From: Moniliophthora roreri
Lineage: Eukaryota; Basidiomycota; Agaricomycetes; Agaricales; Marasmiaceae
DNA length: 64,000 nt
Reading direction: 5' to 3'
Assembly: GCA_001466705.2 (NCBI GenBank)
Contig: LATX02000200.1
Span: forward strand, 248,001-312,000
The notes under the pieces are model-generated. The model had not been told where the DNA came from. It ran no database searches and saw nothing but the letters and a program-made list of their open reading frames with translations. The position numbers were made by a program, and so were the translations under genes. Below, piece after piece: positions 11,400 through 24,170 of this stretch; positions within the stretch are counted from its first letter, which is position 1, and each line of letters starts with the position of its first letter.

Positions 11400-12539
11400 T
11401 GCTTTGGATCTGATACATAGATAAGTCAGAAAGTACAGCTTAGACACCTCTGTATAGCATATCATATAGCTCTCCATATTTTCCAATGCACCATAGCTTC
11501 TCTAAGGCAATGACTAGCAGACTGGGCTCACTCTAGTCCTTATTACCTATTATCTTGTGTCATATTAAAGTGTTCCAATTCAAAAGTAATGTAAAATAAA
11601 TAAAAGTGGGTCTTTTCTAGGTTCGACATATTACTGAAATGGTGATGCAATGATCCTCCAAAGATAGGAGGAAAGCAATAAGATGGAAATCAGATAGGAA
11701 GGATAGACAAAACAAGAAACATGAGAGATAAGAATGAGTCAGTCAGATAGAACAGACAGAACAAGGAAATACTCGATGACTCCTATAAAAGTTGAGAGTA
11801 TTTCCAACCATTTAAAAACAGGATAAGGAACTTCTATGCCACAGCAATGGATTCCAAATCTAGATACTCATAAACTGCATGGAGGGCCTAGCTCAAGTTG
11901 TGCTTCCAATACCTGAGATTGTATTTATTGGTGATCCGCATACCTGTATATAGTATAGGATTACTATTGTGACAAGGGACTGAACCCATATATGTTTATT
12001 TTGTGATTTTTCCTGTGACCAGTATGATATATACCTATTATTATAATTATATTGTAGATATTTGTTTCCAGCAGTATATAAGGACAGCCATTTTGTAGGT
12101 GGAAGCAAGAGGAATCTGCTCCACCACTATGTGATATTTGTATGTGGCTATTTTTTGTGTAGAGAAATCACATTCGATTAGATTTTCCTCCTCATATCAG
12201 GCTCTAGGGACTCAGAGTAGACCTAGTTGAGATATAAGACTATATACCAAACTTGATAGTGACAGCAAAGCCAGATATTTGTTCTGTGCTTTAGTGGATA
12301 GTTGTTTTCAAGTCAAGAGAAGACTTTGTATCAGAAAGTTTTGGTGGCTTTCTGGAGGCAGCTAGTGTTTTGCTAATGTTGACACAGCTTAGAGAGGGCT
12401 CAGGCTATGAGAGTCGAAGTTTTCCTGCTTAAGTATGTTCTAAATTGAGTAGATGCAACTTAGAGAGGGCTCAGACTACTAGAGTAGAAGTTTTCTGGCT
12501 TAAGTGCATTACAAATCACAACCAAGAGGGTTGTATCCA
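11400..12539 (+). repeat. Inner inverted repeat, right arm
   Basis: Reverse complement of about 8321-9480. It includes GCAGTATATAAGGACAGCC near 12072, a candidate Pol II promoter box reading left to right. It ends exactly where the 2.07-kb element begins at 12540. Confidence 0.65.
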
Positions 12540-14610
12540 CATCAGGAAAATATACCAGCTGACCTGGCAAGTTATATGGAGTTGGAACCCTATTGAACTT
12601 GTTAAGACTGGTTTTTGTAGGTTATATTCCTATTGAACTTAGATATATTGGGTTTCTGTATGCTAGGGTACACTGTAATCTGATGTGTTAGGTCTCAGTG
12701 CTTCATAACCTTACATATAGCCAGTTTTCTAAGGGTTATGACTGCCTATAGCCTGATAAAACCAATGTAACCCAATATAACTACCACAATCCTATGTAAC
12801 TGGTTCTAAAGATTGTATTGGGTTACAGTGGTTATATCAAGTTCCAATAGGTTACAATGAGTTCTATAAGGTCACACTATGTTCTCTGAGGTGATAGACT
12901 AGGAACACACTCTTTTGCTGCTAGTACAGCACTCAAGTGTGAAGTTTACTTGTAATAATAATAAATCCTGAATAAATCAGCATATGAAGACAATAGAGAC
13001 ACAGAAATATAGTCAGCAAATTTATTCTATCATTTATAGACTCAATGATATTTTTTTTGGAGTTCATTTGATTTTTTTGCTATCTGAATATGAGGGAACA
13101 GGATTTTTTGTGACTGGATGTAAGTCAAATGAGCACTTGCATTTGGGCACACATGATGCGTGTCATGTGTGTCAAGACCTGGTCAATTGGGGGTATTTAT
13201 TTCCATAAAATTTCGAACTCTGACTTTTCCTTCTTTCTTTTGTACCACCACTATCTCTCTCTGTCCTCTCCATCTTACTGTCACCTCTTGTCATCACTGT
13301 CACTTCTGCTTGTCGCTGTCACCTCTTGTCATCACTGTCACTTCCACTTGTCGCTGTCACCTCTTGTCATCACTGTCACTTCCTCTCATCACTGTCACTT
13401 CCTCTCATCACCATCACTTCCTCTTGTCACCATCACTTCCTCTTGTCACCATCACTTCCTCTTGTCACTATCACCATCACTTCCTCTTGTCACTGTCACC
13501 TTCTCTCAATGCCGTCACTTCCTCTCATCATTGTCACCATCACTCTCACCTTCTCATTGTCACTGCTGTCAAACTCTCCCTCTCATTGTTGCTATCACTT
13601 CCTCCCTCTGTTACTCTCACCCTCTCATCACTTGCTAAGGAGCTCGACATTGAAGAACTCTATAGCCCATGTGCATCAATTGCTCACATCATTGTCATAC
13701 TGATTTATACTGACCTGGCATCTCTAGGTTACCCAATCATGTTGAACCTTTCCAACTCTCATAGGCTTCAACCCTTATAACTCCAGTGAGAATATGTCCC
13801 AATCATTGTATCCTTTATCTAATCCACACATATAGGCATGAGATTTGGCCCTTTCATGTTCTTGCTGGTCAAATTGTGATGATGTAGGTGAGTTCTGTTA
13901 TTGAATTGGCCTGCACCCAACTAATTTCTGTTCAATAACCCATTTTATATTGCTTCCATCCCAACCACAATGCATCTTAATTCATGTTCCTCAATTGTAC
14001 TAGTAAGTCTTGAATCTCACTGGTTGCACATGCTTATTACTAATTTGTTACTCTCAGCTATGTGTGTCTTGTATGAGTTGGTTATACAAGTATAGCTTAT
14101 ATCATATCTACTACCTGATATCTACTGCCTGTATCTATGTAGAGCCTTGAAATATATGTTCTGAAGTTTTATTTATTCATGGGATTGATATGTAGAGGCT
14201 ACTGGTGCTCCCTGGGATTTGATATAACTATGACAGCTGTATTTGACCTTTGTTGACTTGATGTGACCCTCTAGAACTTGATATAGCTACCTCAAACTGA
14301 ATGAAACCATCTGGGACTTGATGTGGCCACCAGAGCTCAATAAAGCCACTGAAACTTGATGTAACCTATGGAATCTGACAAAGCCAATTGAAACCTGGTG
14401 CCAACCTCAGTAACCTACTGTATCAGCTCACACAAGTTCACACCAAGTTTGCGCAGGTTCACATCGAGTCTTACAGGGGTTGCAACCTACCTCCCCCTGT
14501 GACAATGACCACCTGGGACCCATTACATCGACTTTTATTGGGTGATATCAACATACATGGGGTGATATCAGGTATCTTAAGGTCAGGTTGCCTGGTAAAT
14601 TTTCCAGATG
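12540..14610. mobile_element. 2.07-kb element with short terminal inverted repeats
   Basis: The left end reads CATCAGGAAAATATACCAG. The right end, complemented, reads CATCTGGAAAATTTACCAGG. A CA dinucleotide lies outside each end (12538-12539 and 14611-14612). The left arm of the inverted repeat shows the uninterrupted site: near 8310-8330 the complement reads GTTGTATCCAGTACAAGG with one CA. So this is a defined insertion with a 2-bp duplication. Inside are the minisatellite (13255-13640) and clusters of AACTTGATRTRACC words, with no transposase. It is non-autonomous; the superfamily is unknown. Confidence 0.7.
13255..13640. repeat. Pyrimidine-strand copy of the minisatellite
   Basis: Mirror image of 5420-5795: TCATCACTGTCACTTCC-type units repeated with small variation. 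It lies inside the 2.07-kb element. The 169-206 codon open frames across it are low-complexity artefacts. Confidence 0.85.
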
Positions 14611-14957
14611 CAGTACAAGGGGTACTGTAGTCTTTTATTACTTGGGTTATCACTTCAAGGTAGTCTTACCATTGCCTCAGCACAATTAGCTGTTGTATTT
14701 AGGCTTGACTGAGAGAGTAGAAACCAGAAAACACACAATAAAAACAATTTATTAAACAAATATATCCTTATAGTCTCTATGCCAATCAATGAATACATAC
14801 TTATTCAGATCACAAAACATCAAATAGAGTCTAAGTGTGGTAACTCCAATCATGCCAAACCACACTCTGCACATCACCACACACACACATAGACAATAGT
14901 AGAGCAGGATCTGATCAATAGATCAGCTCTTTGTGTAGCAAATTCAAGTGGTATTAG
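14611..14957. repeat. Outer inverted repeat, right arm
   Basis: Reverse complement of about 8010-8320. It directly abuts the 2.07-kb element on its left and the second main-repeat unit on its right. Confidence 0.75.
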
Positions 14958-16470
14958 TGGATCACTCCTGAAACCTGTAGGGAACCTAACTATGGCCCAA
15001 TGAATGCATTGGCTAGTTAACCAAGCTCTCAAAGTGCTATTAATTTCTATTCTACCTTTCTATGACATCTGCAAAGTGCAACCTGCAGTCAAACAGTGCA
15101 GAGGTACTTAGCAGACACATCAAAACAGATAGACGACTTAGAACAGGAATGATCACAGAATGATTCTCTTCCAAAGTCAATATACAGATTAAAGTCAAAG
15201 CAGGTGATCTCTTAATAAAGAGTTCACTGGCAGTGAAACATGGGAAATAAACTAGAGAGGTACAAAGTCATCTCAGAAAGAAGGAAATCACTTCTGAAAG
15301 ACATCAGCTACCTACAGACAGATACAACAAGACAAATGAAGAATATCTAACACATGAGAAGTCCTAAATAGGACTTAGCCTGCATTGTCAAAGGAGATAG
15401 AAACAGTAACAGTGTGTTCTGGCCTTGGAAACTTTGGCATCTAGGCCTCTGCCAATGTGTGGATACTAGAAAGAGAAATGCTGTAAAGAAATGAGACAGA
15501 TACAGCCATCTGCTCATAGATACCCAACTTAGAAAGGAGATAATACAAATTATAGAGTCCAGAACACCTGGAGAAGTAGATACCCATGCAGATATGGTCA
15601 GATACCCTAGTGGCCAGACTCTGTGACATCCAAATATTCCCTCTTTTAGTATCTCTGTCACTCATTTATCATTTTCTGAATTATTGGATATTATTTATAT
15701 TTTTCTGTAGATATATTCCATGGACCGTATATAAGGACAGCTAGATATTCATGTATATTCAAGTAACTCTGCCCCCTCTGATTGTGAATACATGACAAGT
15801 TTGTTTGGTGTATAAATTTGTGTGCCATTCCAGTTTTGCTTTCTCACTTCAGGCCCTGGAGATTGGTCCTGAGTGACTCCAGAGAGATAGAAATCTGATA
15901 ACGAACTTGCATCATAAGAGACTAAAAGTAACATCTTAAGTGCATTGTAGCACTTTTCTAAGAGACACTTTACACCAAGAAGGAGCCTTGGGCACTTGGA
16001 GTGTGGCCTGTGTTGGGTATCAGGTTTTGACACACTTAGAGTCTTAGCAAAGGGTGTGCCTGCACTGAACTCTTTGTAGAAATTGGTCTAGGACTTTTTC
16101 CAGTACACTGTGTACTGTAGTTATCTTAAAGAAGTCTTGAGCTCCATAGGGTCAGACTATATCAGCTATTGAGTCTTTGTACGGGACTGTAGCTCTTGTG
16201 TTTTGTGCTTTGTGCACTGTGTTCTTGTGTGTGTATTTGTGTGTTTGGATATAAACTCTTTTAAAACCCATATATACTCCTCTGGAGGTGAACATTTTGA
16301 AGTAGATTGCTTCAACAAGAGAAAATCAACCTAGCTAAGAGTTTTGTTAGCATTCTAAGTGTGGTAACTCTGATCACATCGATTCACACTTGCACAACAA
16401 CCTGAGTTAGACTTTTGGAGGTTATCTCTTGGGTAGTTTTCCACTAGTCTTATCTTAGACAAATTATCAG
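14956..16470 (+). repeat. Main repeat unit, copy 2
   Basis: Same order of landmarks as copy 1, truncated at its left end. The TATATAAGGACAG box is near 15729 and the end word AGACAAATTATCA near 16460. The following 150 bp (to the N at 16623) belong to the inverted-repeat family. Confidence 0.7.
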
Positions 16471-16623
16471 GTATCGGAAGCATGACTCAAGCTAGGCTCT
16501 CCATGTGGTATATGGGTATCTAGAATCAGAATCTGTTGCTACTGCATAGAAGTTTCTCATTCTGTCTTTTAATTGTTCAGAAATGCTCTCAACTTCTGTA
16601 GAAGTCATCAAGTATTTCCTGGN

Positions 16624-18252
16624 CTAGTCATTGCCTTAGAAAAGCTATAGTGCCTTGGAAAGTATGAAGAGCTATATGATATGCTATACAGAGGTGTCTA
16701 AGCTGTACTTTCTGACTTATCTATGTATCAGATCCAAAGCAGATCACTCCCAAAACCTGTAGGGAACCTAACTATGGCCCAATGAATGCATTGGCTAGTT
16801 AACCAAGCTCTCAAAGTGCTATTAATTTCTATTCTACCTTTCTATGACATCTGCAAAGTGCAACCTGCAGTCAAACAGTGCAGAGGTACTTAGCAGACAC
16901 ATCAAAACAGATAGACGACTTAGAACAGGAATGATCACAGAATGATTCTCTTCCAAAGTCAATATACAGATTAAAGTCAAAGCAGGTGATCTCTTAATAA
17001 AGAGTTCACTGGCAGTGAAACATGGGAAATAAACTAGAGAGGTACAAAGTCATCTCAGAAAGAAGGAAATCACTTCTGAAAGACATCAGCTACCTACAGA
17101 CAGATACAACAAGACAAATGAAGAATATCTAACACATGAGAAGTCCTAAATAGGACTTAGCCTGCATTGTCAAAGGAGATAGAAACAGTAACAGTGTGTT
17201 CTGGCCTTGGAAACTTTGGCATCTAGGCCTCTGCCAATGTGTGGATACTAGAAAGGGAAATGCTGTAAAGAAACAGGACAGATACAGCCATCCACTCATA
17301 GATACCTGACTTAGAAAAGAGATAATACAAATTATAGAGTCCAGAACACCTGAAGAAGTAGATACCCATGCAGATATGGTCAGATACCCTAGTGGCCAGA
17401 CTCCATGACATCTGAATATTCCCTCTTTCAGTATCTCAGTCACTTCTTTATCATTTCCTGAATTATCAGACATTATTTATATTTTTCTGTAGATATATTC
17501 CATAGACTGTATATAAGGACAGCTAGATATTCATGTATATTCAAGTAACTCTGCCCCCTCTGATTGTGAATACATGACAAGTTTGTTTGGTGTATAAATT
17601 TGTGTGCCATTCCAGTTTTGCTTTCTCACTTCAGGCCCTGGAGATTGGTCCTGAGTGACTCCAGAGAGATAGAAATCTGATAACGAACTTGCATCATAAG
17701 AGACTAAAAGTAACATCTTAAGTGCATTGTAGCACTTTTCTAAGAGACACTTTACACCAAGAAGGAGCCTTGGGCACTTGGAGTGTGGCCTGTGTTGGGT
17801 ATCAGGTTTTGACACACTTAGAGTCTTAGCAAAGGGTGTGCCTGCACTGAACTCTTTGTAGAAATTGGTCTAGGACTTTTTCCAGTACACTGTGTACTGT
17901 AGTTATCTTAAAGAAGTCTTGAGCTCCATAGGGTCAGACTATATCAGCTATTGAGTCTTTGTACGGGACTGTAGCTCTTGTGTTTTGTGCTTTGTGCACT
18001 GTGTTCTTGTGTGTGTATTTGTGTGTTTGGATATAAACTCTTTTAAAACCCATATATACTCCTCTGGAGGTGAACATTTTGAAGTAGATTGCTTCAACAA
18101 GAGAAAATCAACCTAGCTAAGAGTTTTGTTAGCATTCTAAGTGTGGTAACTCTGATCACATCGATTCACACTTGCACAACAACCTGAGTTAGACTTTTGG
18201 AGGTTATCTCTTGGGTAGTTTTCCACTAGTCTTATCTTAGACAAATTATCAG
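16624..18252 (+). repeat. Main repeat unit, copy 3
   Basis: Starts right after an N and is offset by 1782 bp from copy 2. The stretch around 17531-17815 is identical to 15749-16033, while 17250-17480 differs from copy 2 at several sites. It is therefore either a recent tandem copy or another haplotype rather than a simple duplicated overlap. Confidence 0.7.
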
Positions 18253-18663
18253 GTATCGGAAGCATGACTCAAGCTAGGCTCTCCATGTGGTATATGGGTA
18301 TCTAGAATCAGAATCTGTTGCTACTGCATAGAAGTTTCTCATTCTGTCTTTTAATTGTTCAGAAATGCTCTCAACTTCTGTAGAAGTCATCAAGTATTTC
18401 CTGGTTCTGTCTGTTCTATCTGACTGACTCATTTCTATCTCTTATGGTTCTTCTCTTATCTATCTGTCCTATCTGACATCTGTCTTGTTGCTTTCTCCTA
18501 TCTTGGAGTGATTGTTGTATCATTGTCTCTGAATGCTGAGCAATCATATACTTGATCTCACATTTTATTGTATATCTGATTTTAGATATTGTTATGTCTT
18601 TTCTTAATATATCATAGGTATCATCCTGAGCTTGAATGAGCTCTCTGAGAGTAAATGAAAGTT

Positions 18664-20529
18664 GTTTAAAAGTAAAATATCCCTCTTGATACACCATATA
18701 TATGTTCAACTATCAATGTGTCTCCCTTTGAACAACACCATATAGAGGTCCCTACAGGTTTTGGGAGGCTCAATGCACAGTATTGAAAGTCTATAAGTGA
18801 CTTGGTACCCATGTGGGGTATACCATAAGTACAATTAACTTATAGCTTTGTGCCATCAAGCATATATAGGCTTTGACTGACTACTTGGGCTCATATCAGT
18901 CCTTCTATTTCCATATTTAATATCATTTCAACTGTTTAAATATGTCCAATTGACATTCATATGTGTAGAATTTTAAAGGTTTATAAAATTGGTATATTAA
19001 TGTAAATATTACATGTACTCTGGGCTTTTTCTCTAGTATTTGACATGAACAGTGCATAATTTTGTGTCCAGGCCAGAATTAGGCACATCAACATCCACAG
19101 AGCAGATGATAGTAGAAGGAGAAGGAAGGAACTGTGTGGCATGGCATGGAAGTATAAATTTGACAGAGAAAATTGTAAACAATTAGTGTCATTGAAAAAT
19201 AATAAAAAGAGTTTATGGCTACAAAGCCTGACTACAATTGGACACTGTGACAGAAATTAAATATTTAGCACCTGACTTAGTTTTATTTTACTATGTGACA
19301 GATAGATTAGATTATGTGTTGTAGAGTATATAAGAGGACATGTTTTGTAGATGGAAGGCAGGAGAGATACTGCCTACCAATTACCAGAGTGTATGAGGTT
19401 GTTGTTCAGGTAGAAGAGCTACTGGCAATCAGTATTTTTCAACTACTTCAGGCTCTAGCTTATTCAGTTATGCAAGAGGCACAGGCTAGTTGAGACCTGA
19501 GATTGTACTCCAAACCAGAGATCTAAATAAAAGCTAGGAAGAGCTTAGTTTTTAACACAAGAGGCATGTTTTCTGACAAGTAGAACATTGTATCAGTTCA
19601 CCAAGAGGGTAGCTGATGTGCATCAGTATAGGCTGGTGTTTTGATTGTGACACAGACATTAGGAAAAACTGTATAGTACTATAATGAGTTCCCCAGGGTT
19701 TATAATCCACCTGCAGGGTATTATAACCCTTATAACCAGTCATAACCCCCACTAATGAGGCCATAACCAGGTTATAACCCCCTGAAGCTAGGTTATAGCA
19801 CTTTTCAGTTTTTGCTGATGGAGAGGGTTTCAGGCTAGCAGTGTCTAGAAGATTTGTCCTCTTGAGAATTGTTGCAGAACATAGCTAAGAGGGCTATATT
19901 CAGGTACAAGAGGTACCTTTGTTCTCACCTAGAAGAAGTTTGTTCTTTGGGCAGTTTCTGGTTGAACCTTATACCAGTATTTGCTTTCAAAGTGATTAAT
20001 AAAACTACATACTCAAGAAAATATTTACAAAAGACAAACACCAATCTCAAATCTGAGAAGTTGTTTTGAAGGCATTCATCTCTGAACTACTGACTGAGAC
20101 ACCAAGAATTATTCTTAATGTTGTGGTAACAGTGAACCACACCAATAATATGGCAAACCTAGAAAAGACCCAATTTTATTTGTTTTACATTACTTTTAAA
20201 TCAGAATACTTTAATATAACACAAGATAATGGGTAATAAGGACTAGAGTGAGCCTAGTCTGCTAGTTGTTGCCTTAGAGAAGCTATGGTGCATTGAAAAG
20301 TATGAAGAGCTATATAATATGCTATACAGAAGTGTCTAAGCTGTGCTTTCTGACTTATCTATGTATCAGATCCAAAGTGGATCACTTCTGAAAACCTGTA
20401 GAGAACCTAACTATGACCCAATGAATGCATTGGCTAGTTAACCAAGCTCTCAAAAGTGCTATCAATGGGATTTTATTTTGTTTTAACTTTCTATGACATC
20501 TGCAAAGTGCAACATGCAGTCAAACAGTA
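18664..20529 (+). repeat. 1866-bp block, first copy
   Basis: Repeated without visible change at 22305-24170 (offset 3641). Both the end of this copy and the start of the other abut an N. It contains a TATATAAGAGG box near 19327 followed by a region dense in TTATAACC words (about 19680-19800). No coding capacity was seen. Confidence 0.85.
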
Positions 20530-20530
20530 N

Positions 20531-21680
20531 TCTTGACTCAAAAATAACTATTTGCTAAAGCACCGAACAAATATCTGGCTTTGCTGTCACTGTCAAGTTT
20601 GGTTTATAGTCTTATATCTCAACTAGGTCTACTCTGAGTCCCTAGGGCCTGACATGAGGAGGAAGATCTGATCGAATGTGATTTCTCTATACAAACAATA
20701 GCCACATACAAATTGCATAGTGGTAGGGCAGATTCCTCTTGCTTCCACCTACAGAATGTCTGTCCTTATATACTGCTGGAAACAAATATTTACAATAAAA
20801 TTATAATAATAGGTATATATCATACTGGTCACAGGAAAAATCACAAAATGAACATATATGGGTTCAGTCCTTTGTCACAATAGTAATCCCATACTATATA
20901 TAGGTATGCAGGTCACCAATAAATGCAATCTTGGATATCAGAAGCATGACTCAAGCTATCCATGCAGTATATGGGTATCTAGGTTCAGAATCCATTGCTA
21001 CTGCATAGAAGTTCCTCATCCCATTTTTCAATAGTCAGAAATACTCTCAACTTCCATAGGAGTCATTGAGTATTTCCTTGTTTCATCTGTCCTATCTGAC
21101 TGACTGATTCTTATCTCTTATGTTTCTTCTCTCATTTATCTGTCCTATCTGATTTCCATTTTATCACTTTCCTTCTATCTTTGGAGAGATCATTGCATCA
21201 CCATCTCAGAATGCAGAGTGATCATATACTTGAGCTAATATTTCATTATATATCTGATTTAGATATTGTCATATCCATTCTCTTGGTATATTATAGGTAT
21301 CATCCTGAGCTTGAATGAGCTCTCTGAGAGTAAATGAAAGTTTTTTTAAAAGTTAAAATATCCCCTTGATACACCATATATATGTTCAACTATTGATGTG
21401 TCTCCTTTTGAACAACACTGTATAGAGGTCCCTACAGGTTTCAGGATGCTTGATGCACAGTATTAAGAGTCTATAAGTGACTTGGTACCCATGTGGGGCA
21501 TACCATAAGTACAATTAACTTATAGCTTTGTGCCATCAAGCATATATAGGTTTTGACTGACTACTCAGGCTCATATCAGTCCTTCTATTTCCATGTTTCT
21601 TATTTTTTCAACTGTTTAAATATGTCCAAATGACATTCATATGTGTGAAATTTGAAAGGTTTATAAAATTGGTGTATTAC
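20531..21680 (-). repeat. Copy of the inverted-repeat family
   Basis: Diverged copy of the sequence at 8400-9200 and 11040-12300. The promoter-like TATATAAGGACAG box is on the minus strand near 20765. Together with the gag relic beside it (21690-22300, same strand) it may be the 3' side of one retroelement. Confidence 0.55.
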
Positions 21681-21689
21681 CAACTCTGA

Positions 21690-22300
21690 ATGCAATTGGT
21701 TTCAGAAGGATTGCATGCATAGGATTTTAATTCAACATTCACTTAATAGATTCCCTGAATCAGTCAGTAGCTAAGGTGAAATACCTCAACTAGGTCTATG
21801 GCCTTTCCTACTGCCATTTCTGCCTGGATCACCACCTGGACCACTACCAGGTGGTCCTCCAAATCCACACAGATTCAACCCTCCACAACCTGGTCCTCCT
21901 CTTTCTCCTGAAGGTCAATTTGATTGACCTTTGTGATTGAAGTTTCCAGTGTTTTGTCAATCAGGGTTCCTACTACTGTTATTATTATTTGACCAAGGAC
22001 ATTCATCTTCAGGCATGTTAATTTTTGTTTTAGGTGGTGACAGCAGTGGTAGTGGAGCTGATCCACCCATTGCAAACAGGTTGGGAAGAGCTGAAGCCTT
22101 ATATCTATAGTTTGAGGTTCCAGTTGTCTGTGTTATGTGTGGGTTTGACAGAAATGCTTCTGTCTTCATAGTGTAAGTTGTGAAGGGTGTAGGTCAGTTC
22201 AACAGCATGCCTTCAGTCATGAGAGGAATTGGAGAATCAGGAGGCTTTACTCCTGGATATGAAAATGGTGCTGGGTGACTTGGGGTATATAGTGTTCATT
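21690..22300 (-). pseudogene. Decayed LTR-retrotransposon gag fragment
   Basis: Minus-strand frames broken by stops and shifts show a start-like MNTIYPKSPS, then EDRSISVKPTHNTDNW, then a Gly/Pro-rich run (GFGGPPGSGPGGDPG). Gly/Pro-rich tracts and this layout are common in Ty3/gypsy Gag proteins of mushrooms. No protease, reverse transcriptase or integrase follows. The assignment is by composition, so it is moderate at best. Confidence 0.45.
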
Positions 22301-22304
22301 GAGN

Positions 22305-24170
22305 GTTTAAAAGTAAAATATCCCTCTTGATACACCATATATATGTTCAACTATCAATGTGTCTCCCTTTGAACAACACCATATAGAGGTCCCTACAGGT
22401 TTTGGGAGGCTCAATGCACAGTATTGAAAGTCTATAAGTGACTTGGTACCCATGTGGGGTATACCATAAGTACAATTAACTTATAGCTTTGTGCCATCAA
22501 GCATATATAGGCTTTGACTGACTACTTGGGCTCATATCAGTCCTTCTATTTCCATATTTAATATCATTTCAACTGTTTAAATATGTCCAATTGACATTCA
22601 TATGTGTAGAATTTTAAAGGTTTATAAAATTGGTATATTAATGTAAATATTACATGTACTCTGGGCTTTTTCTCTAGTATTTGACATGAACAGTGCATAA
22701 TTTTGTGTCCAGGCCAGAATTAGGCACATCAACATCCACAGAGCAGATGATAGTAGAAGGAGAAGGAAGGAACTGTGTGGCATGGCATGGAAGTATAAAT
22801 TTGACAGAGAAAATTGTAAACAATTAGTGTCATTGAAAAATAATAAAAAGAGTTTATGGCTACAAAGCCTGACTACAATTGGACACTGTGACAGAAATTA
22901 AATATTTAGCACCTGACTTAGTTTTATTTTACTATGTGACAGATAGATTAGATTATGTGTTGTAGAGTATATAAGAGGACATGTTTTGTAGATGGAAGGC
23001 AGGAGAGATACTGCCTACCAATTACCAGAGTGTATGAGGTTGTTGTTCAGGTAGAAGAGCTACTGGCAATCAGTATTTTTCAACTACTTCAGGCTCTAGC
23101 TTATTCAGTTATGCAAGAGGCACAGGCTAGTTGAGACCTGAGATTGTACTCCAAACCAGAGATCTAAATAAAAGCTAGGAAGAGCTTAGTTTTTAACACA
23201 AGAGGCATGTTTTCTGACAAGTAGAACATTGTATCAGTTCACCAAGAGGGTAGCTGATGTGCATCAGTATAGGCTGGTGTTTTGATTGTGACACAGACAT
23301 TAGGAAAAACTGTATAGTACTATAATGAGTTCCCCAGGGTTTATAATCCACCTGCAGGGTATTATAACCCTTATAACCAGTCATAACCCCCACTAATGAG
23401 GCCATAACCAGGTTATAACCCCCTGAAGCTAGGTTATAGCACTTTTCAGTTTTTGCTGATGGAGAGGGTTTCAGGCTAGCAGTGTCTAGAAGATTTGTCC
23501 TCTTGAGAATTGTTGCAGAACATAGCTAAGAGGGCTATATTCAGGTACAAGAGGTACCTTTGTTCTCACCTAGAAGAAGTTTGTTCTTTGGGCAGTTTCT
23601 GGTTGAACCTTATACCAGTATTTGCTTTCAAAGTGATTAATAAAACTACATACTCAAGAAAATATTTACAAAAGACAAACACCAATCTCAAATCTGAGAA
23701 GTTGTTTTGAAGGCATTCATCTCTGAACTACTGACTGAGACACCAAGAATTATTCTTAATGTTGTGGTAACAGTGAACCACACCAATAATATGGCAAACC
23801 TAGAAAAGACCCAATTTTATTTGTTTTACATTACTTTTAAATCAGAATACTTTAATATAACACAAGATAATGGGTAATAAGGACTAGAGTGAGCCTAGTC
23901 TGCTAGTTGTTGCCTTAGAGAAGCTATGGTGCATTGAAAAGTATGAAGAGCTATATAATATGCTATACAGAAGTGTCTAAGCTGTGCTTTCTGACTTATC
24001 TATGTATCAGATCCAAAGTGGATCACTTCTGAAAACCTGTAGAGAACCTAACTATGACCCAATGAATGCATTGGCTAGTTAACCAAGCTCTCAAAAGTGC
24101 TATCAATGGGATTTTATTTTGTTTTAACTTTCTATGACATCTGCAAAGTGCAATGTGCAGTCAAACAGTA
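22305..24170 (+). repeat. 1866-bp block, second copy
   Basis: Begins immediately after the N at 22304 and equals 18664-20529; the sequence continues beyond 24170, whereas the first copy stops at an N. The simplest reading is one locus seen twice, with the repeat contig 20531-22303 placed between. Confidence 0.85.

Noticed and set aside
18664..24170. Exact 1866-bp duplication as evidence of a young active transposon
   Set aside because: Both copies abut N joins and the identity is total, so duplicated assembly of one locus is more likely.
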